Source: Pseudomonadota bacterium (GTDB lineage Bacteria; Pseudomonadota; Gammaproteobacteria; Steroidobacterales; Steroidobacteraceae). From it: a DNA stretch of 64,000 bases. A program made the translations under genes and the position numbers. The stretch spans positions 1 to 64,000 of the forward strand of contig JAEZFW010000082.1 of assembly GCA_023417315.1 (NCBI GenBank). Reading direction: 5' to 3'. Numbering within the stretch: the stretch's first letter is position 1; each line of letters opens with the position of its first letter. The notes under the pieces are model-generated. The model saw only the letters and a program-made list of their open reading frames with translations. It was not told where the DNA came from and did not search any database. This document shows positions 34,915-43,314 of the stretch, piece after piece.

Positions 34915-35979
34915 TCACCGCTTTCTCGCGAGCGCGAGCAGGACGGCGTGGAGCTTCTTGATCACATCATCGGGCGTGATCAGGTCCATCACGCCTGGCT
35001 GTTCGATCTTCGTCGTCCAAGGAATCTCCGAGGCTGGCTTGCCGAGTAGCCGTCGCGCGGCCGCATCGTATTTGTCTACGCACCATTGACGGCTGAGATA
35101 CGGACCACTACGAGCCGGATTGGTCGCAGCATAGAGTCCGACGACAGGTGTGCCCACAGCGGTCGCCATATGCGCGGGGCCGGAGTCCGGAGACAACAAG
35201 ATTGTCGCGCGCTGCAGAGTCGCCAAGAACTCGAGCAACGTGTCCTGACCGATCTTGTTCAAACACCGCTGTGTCATGCGGCGTTCGATCTCGCTGCCCA
35301 CTTGGCGCTCGAGATCGCTTCGACCGCCGCAGAGCACCACCTTCATACCGAGCGCGCTCACTGCGTAATCGGCGATCTGAGCGTAGTACTCTGCGCGCCA
35401 GTTGCGCAGCGGATGGCTGGAGCAAGGGCTGATGACCAGCGCCTTCTCGCCATCCTCGATGACCTTGCGGGCGTAAGCGTGAGCAGCATCTGGGATCGGA
35501 ATATCCCAGCGCAGCACCTTATCGTACACATGGAACTTCTCGGCAAAGCCGAACAGCGAATCCATGACATGCTGTCGATCCGCCGGACGCAGGCGATTGG
35601 TCGTGAATAGCCATTGCAGCTCACGTGCTCGCTTGCGGTCGAAGCCGAGCTTAATGGGCGCGGGGATAGCCATCGAAAGCAGGCTCGCGCGCAGTGCGAC
35701 CTGCATGTGCATGAGCACGTCGAAGTGCCGGCCACGCATCGCCTCGCGCAGCGCGCGGTACGAGCCCAATGTCTTGGATTTGTCCAGGACGATGAATTCG
35801 ATATCGGGAATGTGGCCGAGTAACTTCGCTTCCACGCGTCCGATGACCCACGTGAACGACGTCTTGGGCCACGCGTGCTGCAGCGTGCGCACCACCGGTA
35901 GTACGTGGCACGTATCGCCGATCGCGGACAAGCGCAGGATGCACACACTGCGAGGTGCGGTGTCGAAAGCGGAGGGCAT
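34915..35979 (-). CDS. Glycosyltransferase family 9 (heptosyltransferase)
   Basis: A 354-residue GT9 enzyme: ILRLSAIGDTCHVLPVVRTL at the acceptor side and SPDSGPAHMATAVGTPVVGLY at the ADP-heptose side, with ISPCSSHPLRNW between. It resembles LPS heptosyltransferases (WaaC/WaaF/RfaQ), acting on the inner core at the cytoplasmic membrane. Which heptose it adds cannot be told. It is divergent from the Kdo kinase gene, and element D fills the intergenic region. Confidence 0.9.
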   Translation of the reverse strand: MPSAFDTAPRSVCILRLSAIGDTCHVLPVVRTLQHAWPKTSFTWVIGRVEAKLLGHIPDIEFIVLDKSKTLGSYRALREAMRGRHFDVLMHMQVALRASLLSMAIPAPIKLGFDRKRARELQWLFTTNRLRPADRQHVMDSLFGFAEKFHVYDKVLRWDIPIPDAAHAYARKVIEDGEKALVISPCSSHPLRNWRAEYYAQIADYAVSALGMKVVLCGGRSDLERQVGSEIERRMTQRCLNKIGQDTLLEFLATLQRATILLSPDSGPAHMATAVGTPVVGLYAATNPARSGPYLSRQWCVDKYDAAARRLLGKPASEIPWTTKIEQPGVMDLITPDDVIKKLHAVLLALARKR

Positions 35980-35989
35980 CGGATGGGCT

Positions 35990-36207
35990 ACTGGGTACTG
36001 GGCTCTGGGGTGCTGGCCAGAAGAATTGGGCTAGCTCAGGCGCAGCGCCGCACTTCCAAATAACCAGTTTCGCTGCTCTGTTCGTGCAGCGAAATGGGCC
36101 ATAATTCGAGCCGCACGCTGCTGCGCGCCAACTAATATCGAATCAGTCACAAACGTGCCTTCTGTTCTTGTCAGAGCCCAGAGCCCAGTGCCCGGAGCCC
36201 CGCTCCC
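35990..36207. repeat. Quasi-palindromic heptad-word element D
   Basis: The left arm at 35990-36023 has words ACTGGGT, ACTGGGC, TCTGGGG, TGCTGGC then CAGAAG. The right arm at 36161-36207, read on the minus strand, is GGGAGCG, GGGCTCC, GGGCACT, GGGCTCT, GGGCTCT then GACAAGAACAG. The right arm abuts the kdkA ATG and supplies its GGAG ribosome-binding site. The spacer of about 137 bases must hold both divergent promoters. It shares its word with element A. Confidence 0.78.
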
Positions 36208-36984
36208 ATGCAGCTGATCGAAGAGCGCTGCACATCCATCCCCGGCGGCTGCATCGTATACGACGCTGCCTGCGTGCGTAAGGCAGGCGATGAGCTATTC
36301 GACCGCTCTGCGTGGGCGGCGGAGGGCCGTCAGCAACGTGTTACCGGTGGCAGAGGTGCCATCTCGATCATCGAGCACCCAGGCGTGCGTTGGGTGCTGC
36401 GGCACTATCGGCGTGGAGGATTCGCTGCACGATTATCCGAGGATCGGTATTTGTGGCTGGGAGCGGCGCGAACGCGTTCATTTGCCGAGTGGCGACTGCT
36501 GGCGCGAATGCGTGCGCTTGGTCTGCCGGTCCCACGTCCCATCGCGGCGCGTTATCGACGACACCTACTCACATACAGCGCGGATCTCATCACGGAGATG
36601 TTGGAACAGACGATCACGCTTGCGCAGGCGCTCGACAGCTCAGGCGTCGAGTCCAGACAGTGGCGCGAGATCGGCAGAACGATCTATGGATTTCATCAGC
36701 ACGGAATCCATCACGCCGACCTGAACGCACACAACATCCTGCTCTGTGCTCTTTCCACTCCTGCCCAAGCGCCAAGTCTCGAGCCTCCAGTCTATGTGTT
36801 GGATTTCGATCGCGGTCGCATCCGCGCGCGCGGCGCATGGGAAGAGCAAGTCCTCGCTCGGCTACGCCGGTCTCTCGAGAAGGTGTGCGCGCGGGGCGGG
36901 CGTGCGTTTTCGCATGAACAATGGGAATTGTTGATGGAGGGCTATCGGGACGGTGAACGGCGAACGGCGAGCGGCGAACGGTGA
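36208..36984 (+). CDS. kdkA: 3-deoxy-D-manno-octulosonic acid (Kdo) kinase
   Basis: A 258-residue protein-kinase-fold enzyme of the KdkA/WaaP group, which phosphorylates Kdo in the LPS inner core. The catalytic loop is GIHHADLNAHNILL and the Mg-binding motif is VLDFDRGRIR. RHYRRGGFAARLSEDRYLW near residue 65 is the usual KdkA signature. The last ten codons (GERRTASGER) and TGA lie in the left arm of heptad element E, and the ribosome-binding site lies in element D. A core protein ending near residue 246 would be normal. Confidence 0.9.
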   Translation: MQLIEERCTSIPGGCIVYDAACVRKAGDELFDRSAWAAEGRQQRVTGGRGAISIIEHPGVRWVLRHYRRGGFAARLSEDRYLWLGAARTRSFAEWRLLARMRALGLPVPRPIAARYRRHLLTYSADLITEMLEQTITLAQALDSSGVESRQWREIGRTIYGFHQHGIHHADLNAHNILLCALSTPAQAPSLEPPVYVLDFDRGRIRARGAWEEQVLARLRRSLEKVCARGGRAFSHEQWELLMEGYRDGERRTASGER

Positions 36985-37103
36985 AGAGCCCGCAAGCGCG
37001 CGCGCGATAGGCAGCCACATTGGGGGTGTTCGGTTCTGGTTGCTAACCGTCGCCGGTCAAAACCGAACCCGTCACCGTTCGCCGTTCGCCGTTCGCTGTT
37101 CAC
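36953..37103. repeat. Quasi-palindromic heptad-word element E
   Basis: The arms 36953-36984 and 37072-37103 are 32 bases each and match at 30 positions when one is inverted. Each reads GTGAACN, three GCGARCG words, then GTGA. Both end exactly on the TGA stop of the flanking convergent genes, so they encode GERRTASGER and GEQRTANGER. The 87-base spacer contains a second inverted pair, GTTCGGTT (37028-37035) and AACCGAAC (37061-37068). Confidence 0.85.
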
Positions 37104-38031
37104 CTTTGCCGTAGTAGTTCGGGTAATCCGGCGTGAGCCCCTTGAAGCGCCGATGAATCCACAAGTACTGCTCGGGCACATATCTGACGTGCGCCTCGAT
37201 GAGTCGATTGAACGTGCGGGCATCCTCGTAAGGGCTGTCGGTGGGGAAGTTCTCCAGCATTGGCTGAATCACCATTCGATAGCCTTGGCCTTTCGGCAGT
37301 CTCTCGGGGAAGTACGGAAGTACAGCCGCACCCGTCATGCGAGCGAGACGAGACGTTGCAGTGTTCGTGGCGGCAGGGATGTTGAAGAACGGGACCATCT
37401 CCGCGCCCTTTTTTCGATAGCTCTGGTCGGGCGCGTACCACACGGGCTCGTTGCTCTTGAGAGAGCTGATCAGCGTGCGTACGTCGTCGCGGGGAATGGC
37501 GCGCTTCGCCTGGCGGCCGCGATTTCGAGCCAGGAAACGCTCGAGCACCGCGTTGTTCGTGGGCCGATACATGATATTCGTCGGTAAACGGGCGCACAGC
37601 GCACGAGCACCGATCTCGAGCGTCGTGAAATGAGCGCTCAGAAGAATCGCACCGCGTCCGCGTGCGAGTGCAGCTTGAAGGTGTTCTTCACCCTCGAGCC
37701 GAGTGAGCTTGCGAATCCGCGCATCGGAGCTCCACCAGGCAATCGCCGTTTCGAACACTCCGATTCCGACGCTCTTGAAATGTTCGCGCAGGATGCGCTC
37801 GCGTTCGCCCGCCGGCTGCTCCGGCAGGCATAGCTCGATGTTTCGTCGGGCGATGCGCACGAAGGATAAGGGCAAGCGGACCATCACTTTGCCAATGACT
37901 CGCCCGAGAAAGACTAGGACAGGGTAGGGCAACGGCTCGAACATGCGCAGTACGCCTAAGGCGAGCCAAGTCGGCCAGTAGCGCGGATGCAAAAGGCTGG
38001 TTGACGGTTGACGGTTGACGGTTGACGGCAA
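37072..38031 (-). CDS. LpxL/HtrB-type lipid A acyltransferase, copy 1
   Basis: A 319-residue lysophospholipid acyltransferase-superfamily enzyme: one N-terminal hydrophobic helix, the HX4E catalytic motif in LLSAHFTTLEIGARAL, and MYRPTNNAV. It should add a secondary acyl chain to lipid A. It is a clear paralogue of the gene upstream. Both ends are in repeats: the only in-frame start before the conserved HPRYW region is a TTG within four GGTTGAC words, and the C-terminal GEQRTANGER lies in element E. A TTG three codons before HPRYW's tryptophan region is a weak alternative. Confidence 0.85.
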   Translation of the reverse strand: MPSTVNRQPSTSLLHPRYWPTWLALGVLRMFEPLPYPVLVFLGRVIGKVMVRLPLSFVRIARRNIELCLPEQPAGERERILREHFKSVGIGVFETAIAWWSSDARIRKLTRLEGEEHLQAALARGRGAILLSAHFTTLEIGARALCARLPTNIMYRPTNNAVLERFLARNRGRQAKRAIPRDDVRTLISSLKSNEPVWYAPDQSYRKKGAEMVPFFNIPAATNTATSRLARMTGAAVLPYFPERLPKGQGYRMVIQPMLENFPTDSPYEDARTFNRLIEAHVRYVPEQYLWIHRRFKGLTPDYPNYYGKGEQRTANGER

Positions 38032-38118
38032 GTGATGGAGCTCTTAATTGCTGCGATGAAAAGCGTGCGAGCGCGTAGCGCGCATTCTGACCGTCAACCG
38101 TCAAGCGTCAACTACCAG
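37999..38118. repeat. Quasi-palindromic heptad-word element F
   Basis: Four exact GGTTGAC words at 37999-38026 form the left arm. The right arm at 38088-38118, read on the minus strand, is AGTTGAC, GCTTGAC, GGTTGAC then GGTCAGAATG. It lies between two tandem acyltransferase genes. The left arm contains the TTG start and first ten codons of one gene; the right arm contains the TGA stop of the other (38108-38110). Confidence 0.82.
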
Positions 38119-39070
38119 CCGGCTTTGCGTAAGGGTCGCGCCCAGCACCCTTGAATCGCTTATATGCCCAGAGATATTGCGCCGGATACTTGCGAACGTG
38201 AGCTTCGATCATCTCGTGAAAGCGCCGTGTGTCTGCGATGGCGTCATCGGACGGAAAGTCTGGCAACGCTGGATAGATGCGAACGACGTAGCCGCTGTTG
38301 TCGGCTCGGCGTTCGGGGAAGTAGGGCAGCACGGGTGCACCCGAGATCTTGGAGAGCCGAGATGTCGCGATGTTCGAGGCCGCGGGTTGACCGAAGAGCG
38401 GCACAATCGCGCTGTTCTTGTCGGTGAAGCGCTGGTCCGGCGCATACCACACCGGTATGTTGTTCTTGAGGTTCTGTAAGAGATCTCGAATCTGCTCGCT
38501 CGAGATCGCTTGGATCGTATGTCTCGAACGGCCTCGGCGTGAGAGCTCCGCTATGAGCGGATTCGAGGGCGTCAGATACATGATGCTGGTCGGACCTAGT
38601 AACGTCAGGGCGCGGGCACCCATCTCCAACGTCGTGAAGTGCGCAGTCAGCATCAATGCGCCACGCCCTCGCGCGAGCGCGCTGCGCAGGTGCTCTACAC
38701 CTTCGAAATGAATGAGCTTGCGCAAGCGAGCATCGCTCGCCCACCAAACGAGCCCCGTTTCGAACACCGCGCAGGCGAGCGCCTGGAAATGTGCTCGGAC
38801 GAGATTCTTACGTTCGGGTTCCGAAAGCTCAGGCAGACACAACGCCACGTTGATGTCTGCAATGCGCCGATCCCGGCGGCTGCACACGTAAGCGAGCCGC
38901 CCAAGCGCATTGCCGATCGTCATCTGAGCTCGCAGCGGCAGTGCGTTGATCGCACGCACGCAGCTCAGAGCGAGCCATATCAACCAATATCTCGGGCCGA
39001 GGAATCGATACAGCGGAATCCGATCGGGCCCCTTCGTGCGGCGCTCGCTCGATGCGGAAGAGGAGGCCAT
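38108..39070 (-). CDS. LpxL/HtrB-type lipid A acyltransferase, copy 2
   Basis: A 320-residue paralogue of the downstream gene with the same layout: GPRYWLIWLALSCVRAINAL near the start, HX4E in LTAHFTTLEMGARAL, and MYLTPSNPLIAELSRRGR. It would use acyl-ACP to acylate lipid A or its precursor at the inner membrane. Having two copies suggests different acyl positions or chain lengths. The N-terminal 20 residues are polar and not conserved. The stop codon lies in repeat element F. Divergent from waaA. Confidence 0.88.
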   Translation of the reverse strand: MASSSASSERRTKGPDRIPLYRFLGPRYWLIWLALSCVRAINALPLRAQMTIGNALGRLAYVCSRRDRRIADINVALCLPELSEPERKNLVRAHFQALACAVFETGLVWWASDARLRKLIHFEGVEHLRSALARGRGALMLTAHFTTLEMGARALTLLGPTSIMYLTPSNPLIAELSRRGRSRHTIQAISSEQIRDLLQNLKNNIPVWYAPDQRFTDKNSAIVPLFGQPAASNIATSRLSKISGAPVLPYFPERRADNSGYVVRIYPALPDFPSDDAIADTRRFHEMIEAHVRKYPAQYLWAYKRFKGAGRDPYAKPAGS

Positions 39071-39196
39071 GCAGCCTAGTGCCTCCGATCGATTCGCGAA
39101 GCCGCTCGTCTCTGCAGTTCGAGTACCATGCTGCGCCTACGCCTTGGAAAGAAGAGGCGAATAGTAACGCATGGGCGAGAACGACTCTTAGTCTGC

Positions 39197-40459
39197 ATGC
39201 TGCCGCTGTACAACGTACTCATTTACCTAGCGAGCCCGGTCGCGCTCCTCGCAAACGTATGGCGGGGCAGGCGAGATCCGAGCTATCGCGACCGGCTCGG
39301 CGAGCGCTTCGGCTTCACGCGTGTGCGCTTCGATCGAGCACCGCTGTGGGTTCACGCCGTGTCGGTCGGAGAGGTGCAGGCTGGCGCGGTGCTGATCCGA
39401 AGTTTGAGGCAGCGCTATCCCGATCGACCTGTGCTCGTCACGACGGGAACGCCCACTGGTGCTCAAAGAGTGAAGGCGCTCTTTGGCGATACGGTCTCGC
39501 ACGCCTACTTGCCGTACGACACGCCGGATGCCGTGCAGCGCTTTCTCGAGCGCGTGCGCCCGCAGATCGCGATCGTCATGGAAACGGAGATCTGGCCGAA
39601 TCTATTCAGAGGGTGTCGCAAGCGCGGTATTCCGATCGTCATTGCAAGCGCGCGCCTCTCGGAAAAATCGGTGCGGCGTTACAGCCGCCTGCGGCGGCTT
39701 GCGCGCGAGGCGCTCGATGGTGTGGTTGTCGCCGCCCAAACGTTGCTGGATGCGGAACGCTTCCGCGCGATCGGAGCGGCACGCGTCGAAGTCATAGGCA
39801 ATCTCAAGTTCGACATGGAGGTTGGGGAGGACGTCGCTCGAGCTGGCCGGGAATTGCGTGCTGCGCAGATCGGCCCTCGGCCGGTGTGGCTTGCCGCAAG
39901 CACTCACGAAGGGGAGGAAGATCAAATGCTCGCAGCGCACGAGGTCGTGCGCGCGCGTATTCCTCGTGCGTTGTTGTTGCTCGTGCCGCGCCATCCGCAG
40001 CGCTTTACGGCCGTCGCATCGCTCCTGAGCGGACGCGGAGTACGCTACGTGGCGCGTTCGCGTGGTGAATCAGTGAGCGACACCGCAGAAGTGCTACTCG
40101 TGGACACCTTGGGTGAGTTGCAGATGCTCTACGCAGCCGCAGATGCAGCCTTTGTCGCTGGCAGCTTCGCACCGATCGGAGGGCACAATTTACTCGAGCC
40201 GGCGGCGCTGGGATGTCCGATAGTGGTCGGACCCCACAACTTCAACGCGCCGGATATCGCAGCGTTGTTCCTGTCGCGCGGTGCGGCGGTGCAAGTCGAG
40301 AATGCCACTGCCTTGGGCGCGACGATTGCCGGATTGATGGCAGATCCGTCGCGGCGCGAAGAGATGGCCAAGCGCGCGCGCGAGATCCTGGAGCAGAACC
40401 GCGGAGCGCTGAAGGGATTGCTCGCGATGATCGATGAGCGTCTAGCAAAGCACGCGTGA
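39197..40459 (+). CDS. waaA: 3-deoxy-D-manno-octulosonic acid transferase
   Basis: A 420-residue GT30 enzyme that adds Kdo from CMP-Kdo to lipid IVA. Features are the N-terminal membrane anchor YNVLIYLASPVALL, YRDRLGERFGF, VHAVSVGEVQAG (with the catalytic Glu), METEIWPNLF and the C-terminal SFAPIGGHNLLEPAALGCP. The ATG at 39197 gives the standard WaaA N-terminus; an in-frame ATG at 39128 would add 23 unconserved residues. Convergent with tolC. Confidence 0.93.
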   Translation: MLPLYNVLIYLASPVALLANVWRGRRDPSYRDRLGERFGFTRVRFDRAPLWVHAVSVGEVQAGAVLIRSLRQRYPDRPVLVTTGTPTGAQRVKALFGDTVSHAYLPYDTPDAVQRFLERVRPQIAIVMETEIWPNLFRGCRKRGIPIVIASARLSEKSVRRYSRLRRLAREALDGVVVAAQTLLDAERFRAIGAARVEVIGNLKFDMEVGEDVARAGRELRAAQIGPRPVWLAASTHEGEEDQMLAAHEVVRARIPRALLLLVPRHPQRFTAVASLLSGRGVRYVARSRGESVSDTAEVLLVDTLGELQMLYAAADAAFVAGSFAPIGGHNLLEPAALGCPIVVGPHNFNAPDIAALFLSRGAAVQVENATALGATIAGLMADPSRREEMAKRAREILEQNRGALKGLLAMIDERLAKHA

Positions 40460-40471
40460 CCGCGGACCTCA

Positions 40472-40489
40472 CGCTTCTCGTACGAAGCG
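40472..40489. terminator. Hairpin between convergent waaA and tolC
   Basis: CGCTTC-TCGTAC-GAAGCG forms a six-pair stem 13 bases after the waaA stop. It lacks a T-run. The bases after it (GAACGTCAAACGTC) repeat a 7-base word twice and may be a remnant of the heptad-word family. Confidence 0.35.
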
Positions 40490-40567
40490 CGAACGTCAAA
40501 CGTCCTGCCGAGCATGCTCAGTCGTGTTGTTCGTTGAGCCGCGTGCGCTGATCACACGCGATCGCCG

Positions 40568-41956
40568 TCATTCTTTCAGCAGCTTGTTGATCTCCTCCAG
40601 ATCCGCGACGCCCAGGGTTCCGGTCGCGAGTTGGAGCTGGAGTAGATTCAAGATGTAATCGTAGCGGCTACGGGAATAGTTCGTTTGCGCGTTGAACAGT
40701 TGACGACGGGCGTCGAGCACATCGACCGTCGTACGAGTGCCCACTTCGAAACCGGCCTCGGTCGCCTGCAATGCGGTGCGGCTCGATTCGAGCGCCTGAC
40801 GTAGGGCTCTGACACGCGAGATCTCGCTCAAGACGCCGAGATACGCATCGCGCGTGGCTCGCTCGGTTTCGCGCGCCGTGCGCTCGAGGCGTTCACGGGC
40901 CGCGCGATGCAAGTACACACGCTGACGGACACGCGAGGAAGTTGCACCGCCCGAGTAGATCGGGAAGGTAACCTGTATTCCGATCGAGTCCGCAGTTTGG
41001 CTTTGATCGGCTGGGCTGCGCGTCCCTTCGCTTATCTGGTCGCCCTCATCCTCGAAGTCCGTCCGAGTTGCGACGAAATCGATCGATGGGAGGTGTCCTG
41101 CGCGCGCCACGCGGACGTCTTGCTTGGCGATATCGGTCGCGAGACGTGCCGAGATGACTCTCAGATTTTGCTCGAGTGCGCGTGTGACCCACTGATCCTC
41201 GTTCTGAGGGTCCGGCGTGCTGAGCGGCATTTCGTCGACAGGCGCGGCGAGCGCGTCGAAGGGCTCGCCGGTGAGCTCGCGCAGCAGCTCCTGCGCTGTG
41301 GCTAAAGCTCGCTTGGCCTGGATGACCGCCGCGGCAGCTTGGTCATGCGCGGCGCGGGCTTCTTGAACGTCCGTGATCGCAATGAGGCCGACTTCGAAGC
41401 GCTTGTCAGCTTGTTCGAGCTGGCGGGCGAATGCCTCGAGCGTGGCTTGAGCCGCATCTACAGTGTCTTGAGCCGCGAGCACATCGAAATAGCGCTGAGC
41501 CGTGCGCTGAATCAAGTCCTGCTGAGCGGCCTGAAAGTCGGCTTCGGCCTGGGCCACCTCAGCGTCCGCGCGCTTGAGAGCTGCCCACTGATCCCATCGG
41601 AACAGGGTTTGTCGCAGTTGCAGCTGATACTGATGACCGTCGGTGTCGCTGTCGGTGGTGATTCCGACGGGCACCAGCTCGCTATTCGGATCGAGCGGGT
41701 CTGTCCGTTGCAGCGATGTTCGCGTGAACTGCTGCTCGTCCTTCGTGTACGAGCCGCTCGCGTTGAACTGCGGCAGTAAAGCCGCCAGCGCTTGAGGCTT
41801 CGACTCGCGGCTGGCGAGGCGATTGGCATCCGCCTCACGGATGATCGGATCGTTCTGCAGTGCGCGCTGGTAGACCTCGAGCAGGTCCGCGGCGAAACTG
41901 GTCTGGGCAAGCAGTGACAGTCCACAGGCCGCTAGGATGTGCGCTCGTAACTTCAT
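40568..41956 (-). CDS. tolC: TolC family outer membrane channel protein
   Basis: A 462-residue outer membrane efflux protein: signal peptide (HILAACGLSLLAQTSFA), then LLEVYQRALQNDPIIREADA at the first coiled coil and the internally duplicated TolC repeat, with LRQTLFRWDQW and VTFPIYSGGAT at the beta strands and GTRTTVDVLDARRQLFNAQT near the end. It forms the trimeric exit duct for RND and type I systems; no pump gene is adjacent. The ATG at 41956 gives a clean signal peptide. Downstream of rhodanese and pcm genes on the same strand. Confidence 0.93.
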   Translation of the reverse strand: MKLRAHILAACGLSLLAQTSFAADLLEVYQRALQNDPIIREADANRLASRESKPQALAALLPQFNASGSYTKDEQQFTRTSLQRTDPLDPNSELVPVGITTDSDTDGHQYQLQLRQTLFRWDQWAALKRADAEVAQAEADFQAAQQDLIQRTAQRYFDVLAAQDTVDAAQATLEAFARQLEQADKRFEVGLIAITDVQEARAAHDQAAAAVIQAKRALATAQELLRELTGEPFDALAAPVDEMPLSTPDPQNEDQWVTRALEQNLRVISARLATDIAKQDVRVARAGHLPSIDFVATRTDFEDEGDQISEGTRSPADQSQTADSIGIQVTFPIYSGGATSSRVRQRVYLHRAARERLERTARETERATRDAYLGVLSEISRVRALRQALESSRTALQATEAGFEVGTRTTVDVLDARRQLFNAQTNYSRSRYDYILNLLQLQLATGTLGVADLEEINKLLKE

Positions 41957-42135
41957 CTTCTTGTTCCCATGCGCCCCAATGGCGCAATCCGTTGTCATAC
42001 GAGAATCTTCAGACACAGTTGCCCCGCGTTGTGTTGCATCTGCCGCAATGTGGCCGACTACTGGACGTCTCCCCTCGCCAAAACGATACCTGATCGTCCG
42101 CAGCGGGTGCCCGCGTAAAGGCCGGCTTCTTTTCC

Positions 42136-42170
42136 TGGTCAGCTGGCATGGCCAGTGGCCGGTAGCAGCT
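42136..42170. repeat. Possible orphan heptad-word arm upstream of tolC
   Basis: Read on the minus strand, this stretch is GCTACCGGCCACTGGCCATG then CCAGCTGACC, which repeats the GGCCACTGGC words of elements H and I. No inverted partner is obvious in the tolC-rhodanese gap. Confidence 0.35.
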
Positions 42171-42243
42171 CCTCAATAATGACACGAGGCCTCTTGTCGG
42201 CGGTTGCTAAATATGGATAAGCGTCCGCGGGGCGTTGGACGCC

Positions 42244-42564
42244 TCAATAGGTTGGAATGGTTGCGTCCACGTCGCGAGACCAAGCCAAGATACCGCCCGC
42301 CAAGTTCACAGCACGAAAGCCATTCTGTTGCAGATACTTCGCGACCTCGAGACTGCGGCGGCCCGAACGGCACAGGACGACCGTTTCCTTCGTGGCATCG
42401 AGCTCGCCAACGCGCTGCGCGACCTCGCCCATCGGGATGTGGACGACGTTGGGAACGCTTGCTACGCCGAGCTCCCATGCTTCGCGGACATCGAGCAACG
42501 TCAGATCCTCGCCGCTCGCGCGGCGCGCTACGAATTCCGCAGGTGTGATTTCAGGGACGGACAT
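42244..42564 (-). CDS. Rhodanese domain protein (GlpE-like)
   Basis: A 106-residue single-domain rhodanese. The active-site loop is CRSGRRS with the Cys that carries persulfide sulfur, and LLDVREAWELGVASVP and HIPMGEVAQRV are the family's standard segments. It would move sulfur from thiosulfate or another donor to a thiol acceptor in the cytoplasm. It sits between pcm and tolC on the same strand, a common arrangement in related gammaproteobacteria. The 7-base words CGGTTAN lie directly before its start. Confidence 0.9.
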   Translation of the reverse strand: MSVPEITPAEFVARRASGEDLTLLDVREAWELGVASVPNVVHIPMGEVAQRVGELDATKETVVLCRSGRRSLEVAKYLQQNGFRAVNLAGGILAWSRDVDATIPTY

Positions 42565-42573
42565 GCTTGGAAG

Positions 42574-42668
42574 CGGTTATCGGTTAGTGGTTAAACCGGA
42601 AAGTAGGGTGACGCTCGCGAGCTCACTATGATCTGCTACAGCCTACAGCCTACAGCCTGCAGGCTAGA
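42574..42668. repeat. Heptad-word element G with unlike arms
   Basis: Left arm 42574-42594: CGGTTAT, CGGTTAG, TGGTTAA. Right arm 42636-42668, minus strand: GCCTGCA, then GGCTGTA three times. Both have a 7-base period but the words are not complementary to each other. The right arm directly follows the pcm TAG stop (42664-42666); the left arm lies 10 bases before the rhodanese start. Confidence 0.6.
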
Positions 42669-43314
42669 AGACAAACCTGGGCGGTCGCGGGGCGTTGATC
42701 AGTGGATCGATCACGGTCTCGAAGAGGCTTTCGCGTTGCCACTCGCGCTCGCCGATGCGCGTCACCTTCCAGGCTTCCATGACAGGCTCCTGGCCGACCG
42801 TAACGAACATTCGGCCGCCGATGCGTAGCGCGCGCTGGAAGCGCTCATCGTACAGCGGCAGCGAACCGGTGATCGCAATGACGTCATACACGCTTTGCTC
42901 GTTCAGTTGCATCCCATCGCCGACCTCTACGCCAACGTTGTTGATCGCGACGGTGAGTAGGTTCGAGCGCGTTTGCTCCGCGAGCTCCGGGAAGATTTCG
43001 AGCGCTCGGATCCGACTCGCGAGCCTTCCCAGGCAGGCAGCCAGATAACCCGTGCCCGTTCCGACGAGCAAGCCAGTATCCTCCGGATTCGTGGCGAGCG
43101 CTTGCAGGATGCGTCCGTGGATGATCGGAGGGAGCATCGATTGGCCATGTGCGATCGGCATCGACGCGTCGGCGTAGGCAACCTGGCGATAGCCCTCGGG
43201 GGCGAACACTTCGCGACGAATGTCGCGCATGGCATCAAGAACGCGTTCGTCCAGGACCTCGCCTGCGCGCACTTGCTGCTCGATCATTTGTTCGCGAAGA
43301 GCGTCAGTATTCAT
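42664..43314 (-). CDS. pcm: Protein-L-isoaspartate O-methyltransferase family
   Basis: A 216-residue SAM-dependent methyltransferase of the PCMT family, which repairs isoaspartyl residues. It keeps MIEQQVRAGEVLDERVLDAM at the N-terminus, but the SAM loop is LLVGTGTGYLAA rather than LEIGTGSGYQAA, and the substrate segment is GQSMLPPIIHGRIL rather than GQTISQPYIVA. It is therefore the diverged paralogue found near tolC in several gammaproteobacteria, and activity on isoaspartate is uncertain. First gene of pcm-rhodanese-tolC. Confidence 0.83.
   Translation of the reverse strand: MNTDALREQMIEQQVRAGEVLDERVLDAMRDIRREVFAPEGYRQVAYADASMPIAHGQSMLPPIIHGRILQALATNPEDTGLLVGTGTGYLAACLGRLASRIRALEIFPELAEQTRSNLLTVAINNVGVEVGDGMQLNEQSVYDVIAITGSLPLYDERFQRALRIGGRMFVTVGQEPVMEAWKVTRIGEREWQRESLFETVIDPLINAPRPPRFVF

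Noticed and set aside
36953..37103. CRISPR array interpretation of the short repeats
   Set aside because: The words are 7 bases long without spacers, are arranged as inverted pairs, and no cas genes are present.
39052..40068. 338-codon plus-strand frame overlapping waaA
   Set aside because: Runs out of frame through waaA and is rich in Arg, Ser and Ala with no domain.
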